Assembly (NCBI RefSeq): GCF_051900415.1 | Contig: NZ_JBHZGL010000005.1 | Coordinates: 124,001 to 188,000, forward strand | Length of the DNA: 64,000 bases | Origin: Frateuria_A sp051900415 | GTDB taxonomy: Bacteria > Pseudomonadota > Gammaproteobacteria > Xanthomonadales > Rhodanobacteraceae | Direction of reading: 5' to 3' | Part shown: positions 8,400-15,405 of the stretch, one piece after another | How positions within the stretch are numbered: position 1 is the stretch's first letter | Layout of the letters: each line of letters starts with the position of its first letter | Program-made: the position numbers and the translations under genes | Notes under the pieces: generated by a model | What the model was told of the DNA's origin: nothing | Database searches by the model: none | Seen by the model: the letters and a program-made list of their open reading frames with translations, nothing else

Positions 8400-8867
8400 C
8401 TACTGCTTCGAGGCCTTCAGCACGCTGATCTTGCCGTTGGCCTCCAGCCGCACTTCAGCCACGTCGCCCACTTCGCGCAAGCCTTTCTCGCGCAGTACGC
8501 GGCGGAAGGCTTCCTCGGACATGTCGTGCTTGCGCAACGAGCCCTCGATCACCTTGCCGTCGCGCGCCAGCAGGCTGGCCTTGCCCTCGACCAGCCGGTC
8601 CAGGCCGGCCCAGCGCGCGCAGGTCCAGGCGATGCCCTTGTCCAGCAGGAAGATCGCCAGCACGCCGATGATCGCCGCCAGCGGCGCCTTGTCGTCGCCG
8701 ATGATCGCGGTGCGCAAGGTGCCGCCGACCAGCATCAGCACCACGATGTCGAAGGTGGTCATCTCGCCGAATGAGCGCTTGCCCAGCAGCCGCAGCAGGA
8801 CCAGCAGGCCAAGGTAGACGCCTGCCCCGCGCAGCGCATACACCCACCACGGGTCCGACAGGTGCAT
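8400..8867 (-). CDS. DUF421/YetF-family membrane protein
   Basis: A 155-residue protein of the DUF421/YetF family. The N-terminal half has two or three membrane helices (VYALRGAGVYLGLLVLLRLL, FDIVVLMLVGGTL and AAIIGVLAIFLLDKGIAW) around the family motif GKRSFGEMTTFDIV. The C-terminal half is a small soluble domain with LDRLVEGKASLLARDGKVIEG and the DMSEEAFRRVLREKGL segment. The molecular function of the family is not established. It follows four bases after the SDR gene on the same strand and is likely co-transcribed with it. Confidence 0.87.
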   Translation of the reverse strand: MHLSDPWWVYALRGAGVYLGLLVLLRLLGKRSFGEMTTFDIVVLMLVGGTLRTAIIGDDKAPLAAIIGVLAIFLLDKGIAWTCARWAGLDRLVEGKASLLARDGKVIEGSLRKHDMSEEAFRRVLREKGLREVGDVAEVRLEANGKISVLKASKQ

Positions 8868-8871
8868 GACG

Positions 8872-9906
8872 TCAGCCCGTCGAGCCGCCCATCACCGGGA
8901 GGATCGCGCCGCTGATATAGCTCGAACAGCTGGGCGCGGCCAGGAACACGTACGCAGGCGAGAGCTCCTCCGGTTGTGCCGGTCGGCCCCACGGGTTCTG
9001 CTGGCCGAACTTGGCCACCTGCTTGGCCGACTTGTCGGCGGGATTGAGTGGCGTCCACACCGGGCCCGGCGCCACCGCGTTGACGCGGATGCCGCGCGAC
9101 ACCAGGTTGCTCGCCAGCGACATGGTGAAGGCATGGATCGCGCCCTTGGTGGCCGAGTAGTCGAGCAGGTGCGCGTTGCCGAACAGGCCGGTTTCCGAGC
9201 CGGTGTTGATGATCGCGCTGCCCTCGTGCAGGTGCGGCAGCGCCGCCCTGGCCATGTGGAAATAGCCATAGATGTTGGTGCGCATGGTGAGGTCGAAGTG
9301 TTCTTCGGTGATGTCCTCCAGCGCGTCGGCGTGTTCCTGGAACGCCGCGTTGTTCACCAGGACGTCCAGACGGCCGAACTCGTCCACGGTCTGTTGCACC
9401 GCCTGCTCGCAGAAGTCTGGATCCTTTACGTCCCCGCGGATAAGCAGGCAGCGGCGGCCCTCCTTCTCCACGTAGCGTTTGGTTTCGCGCGCGTCCTCGT
9501 CCTCGGACAGGTACACCACCGCCACGTCCGCGCCCTCGCGCGCGAACAACACCGCCACCGCGCGGCCGATGCCCGAATCGGCGCCGGTGATGATCGCGCC
9601 CATGTCTTGGAGCTTGCCGCTGCCGCGGTAGTCGGGCGCCTCGAACTGCGGGCGGGGCTTGAGCTTCGCCTCCTTGCCGGGCTTGCTCAGATGCTGCTCG
9701 GGCAGCGGCGGACGCGGTTTGGGGCGAGGGCTGGTCTGGCCGGGCTGTTTCTTGGCGGCGCTCTTCTTGCTCGCGGACTTGCTCGCCTTGGCCTTCTGCT
9801 TCTGCTTGTCCTCGGCATCGATCTGCGATTGCACCTGCCGCTCTTTCGCTACCGCCTTGCCGGTGCCGGTGCCGGTGCCGCGCCTGGCGGTTTTCGTCGT
9901 GGCCAT
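8872..9906 (-). CDS. SDR-family oxidoreductase (YghA-like) with lysine/alanine-rich N-terminal tail
   Basis: A 344-residue short-chain dehydrogenase/reductase. The catalytic core starts at about residue 100 with TGADSGIG (NAD(P) binding), followed by NNAA, the catalytic Ser in NTGSETG and YSATK (Tyr/Lys). The C-terminal MGGSTG end resembles the YghA/YhdF/glucose-dehydrogenase-like branch, often linked to stress response. The first about 60 residues are a Lys/Ala/Ser-rich, histone-H1-like tail (KASKSASKKSAAKKQ), then a Pro-rich stretch. The second of two adjacent ATGs, at 9906, is preferred because GGGAG lies six bases upstream. It is probably transcribed with the YetF-like gene. The substrate is unknown. 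Confidence 0.88.
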   Translation of the reverse strand: MATTKTARRGTGTGTGKAVAKERQVQSQIDAEDKQKQKAKASKSASKKSAAKKQPGQTSPRPKPRPPLPEQHLSKPGKEAKLKPRPQFEAPDYRGSGKLQDMGAIITGADSGIGRAVAVLFAREGADVAVVYLSEDEDARETKRYVEKEGRRCLLIRGDVKDPDFCEQAVQQTVDEFGRLDVLVNNAAFQEHADALEDITEEHFDLTMRTNIYGYFHMARAALPHLHEGSAIINTGSETGLFGNAHLLDYSATKGAIHAFTMSLASNLVSRGIRVNAVAPGPVWTPLNPADKSAKQVAKFGQQNPWGRPAQPEELSPAYVFLAAPSCSSYISGAILPVMGGSTG

Positions 9907-10174
9907 CATCCGCTCCCGTTGTGGCTGGGTATGGCTCGCGACGATAGGCACGCACTCGTGGCGGACAGGTGAGCGCGGCGTTGTCAGCACTCGTCGGACA
10001 GCCCGTGGGAGCCGACTTGTAGGCGACGCTTTTGTGCCCCTGCATCCAAAGCATCGCCCGCAAGCGGGCTCCTACAAATAGGTGTAGCCGGGATGTCGGC
10101 GGCAGACTCGACCTCAGCTTCGCACCACTAAATCATGGGTTGACCGCCGCCAACCTCCCCGATATGTTGTGTCT
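9907..10174. repeat. Spacer with a GTAGGAGC-family inverted repeat
   Basis: At about 10004-10077 two arms face each other: GTGGGAGCCGACTTGTAGGC and the opposing GCGGGCTCCTACA. This matches the repeat family found after nudC, before xanA2-like and beside glmU. The rest of the spacer should carry the promoter for the riboswitch-nrd transcript and that of the divergent SDR gene; I could not fix either. Confidence 0.6.
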
Positions 10175-10366
10175 CGTCGGTGCCCGTCCAGACGCGACTG
10201 TCGGTCGGGCTTAAAAGGGAATCCGGTGCGAATCCGGAACTGCCCCGCAGCGGTAAGCGGAAACGAACGTCCTCACATGCACTGGGCCGCAGCGCCTGGG
10301 AAGCGAGGGCAAGTAGGACGGATCGAACGATCCGGTGTCCGCGAGTCCGAAGACCTGCCGGCACGC
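10175..10366 (+). ncRNA. Cobalamin (B12) riboswitch
   Basis: The conserved cobalamin aptamer is clear. It has GGGAATCCGGTG followed by CGAATCCGGAACTGCCCCGC, then GCGGTAAGCGG, a variable arm, and the 3' block GAGTCCGAAGACCTGCCGGC. The outer stem can form between GTCGGTGCC near 10177 and GGCAC near 10360. A strong hairpin around CCCATGGG follows at once (10365-10386) and may belong to the expression platform. There is no T run, so control of translation or Rho-dependent termination is more likely than intrinsic termination. It is upstream of nrdA and should lower expression when adenosylcobalamin is present. Confidence 0.95.
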
Positions 10367-10620
10367 CGGGCCCCATGGGCCGGCGGTCGCGCTCCATGAG
10401 ACGCGGCCGCCCGACCCTGTCGCGACCCAGCGCGGGTGACCGCTTCCGCGGGGAGGCGCGTCGCATGCGGGCGTTCTGGCGCCCGCGTGGGGCGTGCCGT
10501 CCATCGGAAGCGAGCCCTCAGGCCCTGCGCGCGGGAGCAGGCGTTTGACGTTTTCGGAACCGTCGCGTCGGTGCGTTCTCCTCCGTATCGGCGCGGCGGC
10601 TTCCCTTCCGGAGCTTCCGC

Positions 10621-13032
10621 ATGGACACCCTCGACACTCCTTCCCCCGAAGGCACGCCCGCGCATGCCGACGACAGCTTTGCCCTGACCCCTCCGCACAG
10701 TCCCGCGCAGATGCGCGTGACCAAGCGCAACGGCGCCACCGAAAGCGTGGACGTCAACAAGATCGTGCGCGCGGTAACGCGCAACGCCGATGGTCTGCAC
10801 GCGGTCGACCCGCTGCGCGTGGCGCTGAAAACCATCGGCGGCCTGTACGACGGCGCCAGCACGGCGGAGCTGGACCAGCTCTCGATCCGTACCGCCGCCG
10901 CGCTCACCGCGGAGGAGCCCGAATACGGCCAGCTCGCCGCGCGCCTGCTCGGCGCCTACATCGACAAGGAAGTGCGCGGGCAGGAGATCCAGAGCTTCTC
11001 GCAGTCGATCGCGCGCGGCGCGAGCTTAAGCCTGCTCAACGCGCGCCTGCGCGATTTCGTCACCGCGCACGCGCGCAAGTTGAACGACGCGATCGATCCG
11101 CTCGCGACCCGCCGCTTCGAGTACTTCGGCCTGCGCACGGTGTACGACCGCTACCTGCTGCGCCACCCACAGACGCGCAAGGTGATCGAGACGTCGCAGC
11201 ACTTCTTCATGCGGATCGCCTGCGCGCTCGGCGGCAACGACGTGGGCGAGGCGCTGGAGCTCTACCGCCTGTTTTCCTCGCTCGACTACATCCCCAGCTC
11301 ACCCACACTGTTCAATGCGGGCACCGCGCACGAGCAGCTCTCTTCCTGCTTCCTGCTCGACTCGCCGGCCGATTCGCTGGAAGCGATCTACGACAAGTAC
11401 GCGGACGTCGCCAAGCTGTCCAAGTTCGCCGGCGGCATTGGCCTGGCGTTCACCCGCGTGCGCTCGCGCGGCTCGCTGATCCGCGGCACCAATGGCCATT
11501 CCAACGGGCTGGTGCCGTGGCTGAAGACGCTCGATGCCTCGGTCGCCGCGGTCAACCAGGGCGGCAAGCGCAAGGGTGCGTGCTGCGTGTACGTCGAGCC
11601 CTGGCACGCCGACGTCGAGGAGTTCCTGGAGCTGCGCGACAACACCGGCGACGAGGCACGGCGCACGCACAACCTGAATCTCGCCAACTGGATCCCCGAC
11701 GAGTTCATGCGCCGCGTCGAGGCCGACGGCGACTGGTCGCTGTTCGATCCGAAGGCGGTGCCGCAACTGGTGGACCTGTGGGGCGTGGCCTTCGAGCGCG
11801 CCTACCGCGACGCGGAAGCGGCGGGCCTTGCCGTGAAGACGGTCAAGGCGCGCGAGCTCTACGCGCGCATGCTGCGCACGCTGGCGCAGACCGGCAACGG
11901 CTGGATGACCTTCAAGGATCGCTGCAACGCCACCGGCAACCAGACGGCCGAGCCGGACAACGTGATCCACCTGTCCAACCTGTGCACGGAAATCCTGGAA
12001 GTCACCGGCACCGACGAGACGGCGGTGTGCAACCTGGGCTCGATCAACCTGGCGCGCCACCTCGGCGATGGCGCCTTCGACTTCGACAAGCTCGCCGACA
12101 CCGTGCGCACCGCCGTGCGGCAGCTCGACCGGGTGATCGACCTCAACTTCTATCCGATCGCGACGGCCCGGCGCGCCAACCAGAAGTGGCGTCCCGTGGG
12201 CCTGGGCGTGATGGGCCTGCAGGATGCGTTGTTCCAGCTTCGCTTGCCGTTCGACTCGGCCGAGGCGCTGGCGCTGTCGACCCGCATCGCCGAGGAAATC
12301 TACTTCCACGCGCTGGACGAGTCCTGCACGCTGGCCGAGCAGGCCGGCCCGCACCCGGGCTTCGGCCAGACCCGCGCCGCCCGCGGCGAGCTGCAGTTCG
12401 ACTACTGGCCGCAGGCGTCAGTCAGCGACTCCGCGCGCTGGGATGCCTTGCGTGCGCGCATCCAGGCCGGCGGCCTACGCAACTCGCTGCTGATCGCCAT
12501 CGCGCCCACCGCCACCATTGCCTCGATCGCCGGCTGCTACGAGTGCATCGAGCCGCAGGTGTCCAACCTGTTCAAGCGCGAGACGCTCTCGGGCGACTTC
12601 CTGGTGGTCAACCGCTATCTGGTCGAGGAGCTCAAGACACTGGGGCTGTGGACCGCCGAGGTGCGCGACGCGATCAAGCTGGCCGAGGGCTCGATCCAGG
12701 GCATCGCGGCGATTCCCGAGCGCCTGCGCCAGGTCTACCGCACCGTATGGGAGCTGCCGCAGAAGGCCTTGATCGACCTGGCCGCCGCGCGCGGGGCGTA
12801 TATCGACCAGAGCCAGTCGCTGAACCTGTTCATGGAGAATCCAAACATCGGGCAGCTTTCCTCGATGTACATGTACGCCTGGAAGGCGGGCATCAAGACC
12901 ACCTATTACCTGCGCTCGCGCCCGGCGACGAAGATCGCCAAGACCACCGTCGCCGCGCCGGACCAGCAACAGGCGAGCGCAGCGGTGTTCTGTTCACTGG
13001 AGAATCCGGAGTATTGCGAGGCCTGCCAGTGA
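10621..13032 (+). CDS. nrdA: Class I ribonucleotide reductase, alpha subunit NrdA
   Basis: An 803-residue large subunit that reduces ribonucleoside diphosphates. An ATP-cone regulatory domain covers about residues 32-130 (VTKRNGATESVDVNKIVRAV). Catalytic residues are visible: the cysteine pair partner C243 in SSCF, the active-site N453-C455-E457 in NLCTEI, C470 in VCNLGS, and the radical-relay tyrosines in the late segment IKTTYYLR. The C-terminal cysteines C799 and C802 in YCEACQ are the thioredoxin/glutaredoxin-reduced pair. ATG at 10621 has GGAG eight bases upstream. It is first in the transcript under the B12 riboswitch, with a small protein and nrdB downstream. A B12-dependent class II identity was rejected because of the nrdB partner and the relay tyrosines. 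Confidence 0.96.
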   Translation: MDTLDTPSPEGTPAHADDSFALTPPHSPAQMRVTKRNGATESVDVNKIVRAVTRNADGLHAVDPLRVALKTIGGLYDGASTAELDQLSIRTAAALTAEEPEYGQLAARLLGAYIDKEVRGQEIQSFSQSIARGASLSLLNARLRDFVTAHARKLNDAIDPLATRRFEYFGLRTVYDRYLLRHPQTRKVIETSQHFFMRIACALGGNDVGEALELYRLFSSLDYIPSSPTLFNAGTAHEQLSSCFLLDSPADSLEAIYDKYADVAKLSKFAGGIGLAFTRVRSRGSLIRGTNGHSNGLVPWLKTLDASVAAVNQGGKRKGACCVYVEPWHADVEEFLELRDNTGDEARRTHNLNLANWIPDEFMRRVEADGDWSLFDPKAVPQLVDLWGVAFERAYRDAEAAGLAVKTVKARELYARMLRTLAQTGNGWMTFKDRCNATGNQTAEPDNVIHLSNLCTEILEVTGTDETAVCNLGSINLARHLGDGAFDFDKLADTVRTAVRQLDRVIDLNFYPIATARRANQKWRPVGLGVMGLQDALFQLRLPFDSAEALALSTRIAEEIYFHALDESCTLAEQAGPHPGFGQTRAARGELQFDYWPQASVSDSARWDALRARIQAGGLRNSLLIAIAPTATIASIAGCYECIEPQVSNLFKRETLSGDFLVVNRYLVEELKTLGLWTAEVRDAIKLAEGSIQGIAAIPERLRQVYRTVWELPQKALIDLAAARGAYIDQSQSLNLFMENPNIGQLSSMYMYAWKAGIKTTYYLRSRPATKIAKTTVAAPDQQQASAAVFCSLENPEYCEACQ

Positions 13033-13044
13033 TGGGAGAGGCGC

Positions 13045-13263
13045 ATGCAGCCATATCGCAATCTGGACGGCCATTCGGGGGTAGTCGCCTACGAACTGGG
13101 CGCCGACTGGATCCAGGTTTGGTTCGTCAACGGCAAGGATTACCGGTATTCGGCAGCCAGCGCGGGTGCCGAGCACGTGCGGAACATGCAGATCCTGGCG
13201 GAAGCGGGCGAGGGCCTGGCCACGTACATCAGCAAGTTCGTCCACGACGACTACGAGGTCTGA
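13045..13263 (+). CDS. Small KTSC-like protein in the nrd operon
   Basis: A 72-residue soluble protein of unknown function, 12 bases after nrdA and on the same strand. Its pattern (GHSGVVAYELGADWIQVWF, then NGKDYRYS, then GEGLATYISKFVHDDYEV) resembles the KTSC domain, a small beta/alpha fold with V..F.NG..Y.Y spacing and a terminal YI...RDDY-like end. A clear GGGAGAGG site precedes ATG at 13045. Gene position suggests co-expression with ribonucleotide reductase, but no function is known to me. Domain assignment is by eye and moderate. Confidence 0.75.
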   Translation: MQPYRNLDGHSGVVAYELGADWIQVWFVNGKDYRYSAASAGAEHVRNMQILAEAGEGLATYISKFVHDDYEV

Positions 13264-13523
13264 AAGCCTTTCTGCCACCGGGACACCGCGGGGGTGAGGG
13301 TACGGCCCCTACCACGAACGACGCAGTCTGGACGTCCGGTCGCGCACAGGGTGCGCTCCTACAGGAGGGTGTCCGCGTGCACGAAGCGCGCTCGCCCCGC
13401 GCGTAAGCGCGCACCGCCCAAGCCGAAGGACCGTGCGTCCGAATCCCGCGCAAGGTCCGCACCCTCATCCGCCCTTCGGGCACCTTCTCCCGAAGGGGAG
13501 AAAGAAGAATCAAAGGCACACCC
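13264..13523. repeat. Spacer with half GTAGGAGC element and a CT/GA-type palindrome before nrdB
   Basis: At about 13340-13366 is one arm of the GTAGGAGC family (GGGTGCGCTCCTACAGGAGG). At about 13459-13505 is a palindrome built on CACCCTCATCCGCCCTTCGG and CTTCTCCCGAAGGGGAGAA. The latter ends about 20 bases before the nrdB start. No gene is seen. Confidence 0.6.
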
Positions 13524-14531
13524 ATGACCAGCCAACTGCTCGACCCCGGCTACGCCCTCACCCTGCGCCCGATGCGCTACCCGGCGTTCTATGAGATGTA
13601 CCGCGCCGCCATTCGCAACACCTGGACGGTGGACGAGGTCGACTTCGCGCCCGACCTCAACGATCTCAACGGCAAAATGGGGCCCGCCGAGCGCCACCTG
13701 ATCCAACGACTGGTCGCCTTCTTCGCCACGGGCGACACCATCGTGGCCAATAACCTGGTGCTCAACCTCTACCAGCACGTCAACGCGCCCGAAGCGCGCA
13801 TGTACCTCTCGCGCCAGCTGTACGAGGAAGCGCTGCACGTGCAGTTCTACCTGACCCTGCTGGATACCTATATTCCCGACCCGGCCGAGCGGCACAAGGC
13901 GTTCGCGGCGATCGAGGCGATTCCCTCGATCCGCGCCAAGGGCGCGTTCTGCTTCCGGTGGATCGATTCGGTCCACCATCTGCGCCGCATCGAAACCCGC
14001 GAGCAGCGCCGGCAGTTCCTGCTGAACCTGATCTGCTTTGCCGCCTGCATCGAGGGCCTGTTCTTCTACGCCGCTTTCGCCTACGTCTACTACCTGCGCT
14101 CGCGCGGCCTGTTGCACGGGCTGGCCTCCGGCACCAACTGGGTGTTCCGCGACGAATCGGGCCACATGGCCTTTGCCTTTGAAGTGGTGCGCACCGTGCG
14201 CGCGGAGGAGCCTGAGCTGTTCGACGATGAGCTGCGCCTGCAGGTCGAGCAGATGCTGGAGGAAGCCATCGACTGCGAGACGCAATTCGCGCACGACGTG
14301 CTCTCCGGCGGCGTGGCCGGGCTGTCGGTCAAGGACATGCGCCAGTACCTGGAGTACTGCGCCGACCAGCGCCTGGTGCAGCTCGGCCTGCCGAAGAAAT
14401 ACGGCGCCACCAACCCGTTCGACTTCATGGACCTGCAGGACGTGCAGGAAGTCACCAACTTCTTCGAACGGCGGGTGTCGGCCTACCAGGTCGGCGTGCA
14501 GGGCGAAGTGGCGTTCGACATGGCGTTCTGA
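13524..14531 (+). CDS. nrdB: Class I ribonucleotide reductase, beta subunit NrdB
   Basis: A 335-residue radical-generating small subunit. The ferritin-like metal ligands are all present: D71 (ATGDTIVAN), E102 and H105 (YEEALH), a Glu in ACIEGLFF, and the Glu and His of RDESGHMAF. Y109 sits four residues after H105, where the stable tyrosyl radical of class Ia/Ib enzymes resides, so this is not a Phe-type class Ic protein. The C-terminus EVAFDMAF is the tail expected to dock on NrdA. It lies 260 bases after the KTSC-like gene, the spacer being repeat DNA, and is presumably still controlled by the riboswitch leader. Confidence 0.95.
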   Translation: MTSQLLDPGYALTLRPMRYPAFYEMYRAAIRNTWTVDEVDFAPDLNDLNGKMGPAERHLIQRLVAFFATGDTIVANNLVLNLYQHVNAPEARMYLSRQLYEEALHVQFYLTLLDTYIPDPAERHKAFAAIEAIPSIRAKGAFCFRWIDSVHHLRRIETREQRRQFLLNLICFAACIEGLFFYAAFAYVYYLRSRGLLHGLASGTNWVFRDESGHMAFAFEVVRTVRAEEPELFDDELRLQVEQMLEEAIDCETQFAHDVLSGGVAGLSVKDMRQYLEYCADQRLVQLGLPKKYGATNPFDFMDLQDVQEVTNFFERRVSAYQVGVQGEVAFDMAF

Positions 14532-14959
14532 GAGGCTCATGTCTCGCATGCGCGAGGCACCGATGAGCCTGGCTTGGGTGACGTGCTGCCCACAGCCCGC
14601 TGCTGTCGATTACCGGCATCGAACGCCGGCATCCGCGCGGCATCGATGGCCGGGAGTGCACGCACTCGGCGGGCGGCAGACGGTCTTTACCGGCGGCCCC
14701 CACATCCCCCTGCCATAGACCTCCCAGCTCCCTCTCCCCTGCGGGGAGAGGGTTGGGGTGAGGGGCCGGGGCTCGCCGGGGTATTCGAAACGGCGAGGCT
14801 TTTCCGCAGCGCTCCCGCCGGCCCTCCCCGCAAGCCGTGCCCTCTCACCCCAGCCCTCTCCCCCATCCCTGATAAGTGCTGGGGGAGAGGGAGCCAACCG
14901 GGCCCAGCCCGCTCTCCACAGGGACGAGGGGGCCTTATCCGCTAAACCATCGACCTATT
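14532..14959. repeat. Intergenic region with two facing CT/GA-rich palindromes
   Basis: The 3' flank of nrdB holds two repeat units in opposite orientation, about 14729-14770 and 14838-14895. Both have a CTCTCCCC core facing GGGGAGAG, with TTGGGGTGAGGGGCCGGGGC-like extensions pointing towards each other. No coding region is credible. The last 60 bases carry the operators of the next gene. Confidence 0.7.
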
Positions 14960-15002
14960 GACTACAAATGTAGTCAGCGCTAGCTTGACTACAACTGTAG
15001 TC
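14960..15002 (+). promoter_or_regulatory. Twin BlaI-type operators
   Basis: Two near-identical perfect palindromes, GACTACAAATGTAGTC at 14960-14975 and GACTACAACTGTAGTC at 14987-15002, contain the TACA-nn-TGTA core of BlaI/MecI operators. Their centres are 27 bases apart. They end 12 bases before the BlaI-family start codon, so repressor bound here would block its own operon. The promoter itself is probably overlapped by the operators. Confidence 0.88.
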
Positions 15003-15014
15003 AGGAAAGCCGCC

Positions 15015-15401
15015 ATGCCCCGCCCCACCATCGGTGACCAGGAACTCGCCCTGCTCCATTACCTGGCCGAACACGCCCCCGCCTCGGTCGGTGAGGTCGC
15101 CGCCGGCTTCGGCGAAACGCGTGGCCTGGCCCGCTCGACCGTGCTGACCATGATGGAGCGCCTGCGCGGCAAGGGTTACCTCAAGCGCCGCCAGGCCGGT
15201 GGCGTCTACCGCTACAGCCCGGCGACCGCGCCCGGCGAGGCCATGCGCCACGCGGTCGGCAGTTTCGTGGAGAAAACCCTGAGCGGCTCGGTTTCGCCGT
15301 TCGTCGCCTACCTGTCCGAACGCGCCGAAGTGAGCGACACCGAGTTGGCTGAACTGGAGGCGCTGGTGGCGCAGTTGCAGTCACGGCGCAAGGAGTCCTA
15401 A
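15015..15401 (+). CDS. blaI: BlaI/MecI/CopY-family transcriptional repressor
   Basis: A 128-residue winged-helix repressor. The N-terminal DNA-binding domain includes QELALLHYLAEHAPASVGEVA, RSTVLTMMERLRGKGYLKRR (recognition helix and wing) and a C-terminal dimerisation helix region ending in AQLQSRRKES. In the family the repressor is cleaved when the BlaR1-type membrane protease is activated. Start ATG at 15015 has AGGAAA upstream. It is followed after four bases by the M56 protease gene, the classical blaI-blaR1 arrangement, and preceded by two matching operators. No beta-lactamase gene is near, so the regulated target may be something else. Confidence 0.92.
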   Translation: MPRPTIGDQELALLHYLAEHAPASVGEVAAGFGETRGLARSTVLTMMERLRGKGYLKRRQAGGVYRYSPATAPGEAMRHAVGSFVEKTLSGSVSPFVAYLSERAEVSDTELAELEALVAQLQSRRKES

Positions 15402-15405
15402 AGCC

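Noticed and set aside
8020..8817. Plus-strand open frame of 265 codons across repeat DNA
   Set aside because: Begins in tandem repeats and continues antisense to the YetF-like gene.
11299..12354. Minus-strand open frame of 351 codons inside nrdA
   Set aside because: Antisense to a fully conserved ribonucleotide reductase; low-complexity shadow composition.
10621..13032. Class II (B12-dependent) reductase as target of the riboswitch
   Set aside because: NrdA has the class I radical-relay tyrosines and C-terminal cysteines and is followed by a metal-complete NrdB.
13524..14531. Radical-tyrosine-lacking class Ic NrdB
   Set aside because: Y109 stands four residues after the ligand H105, the normal radical position.
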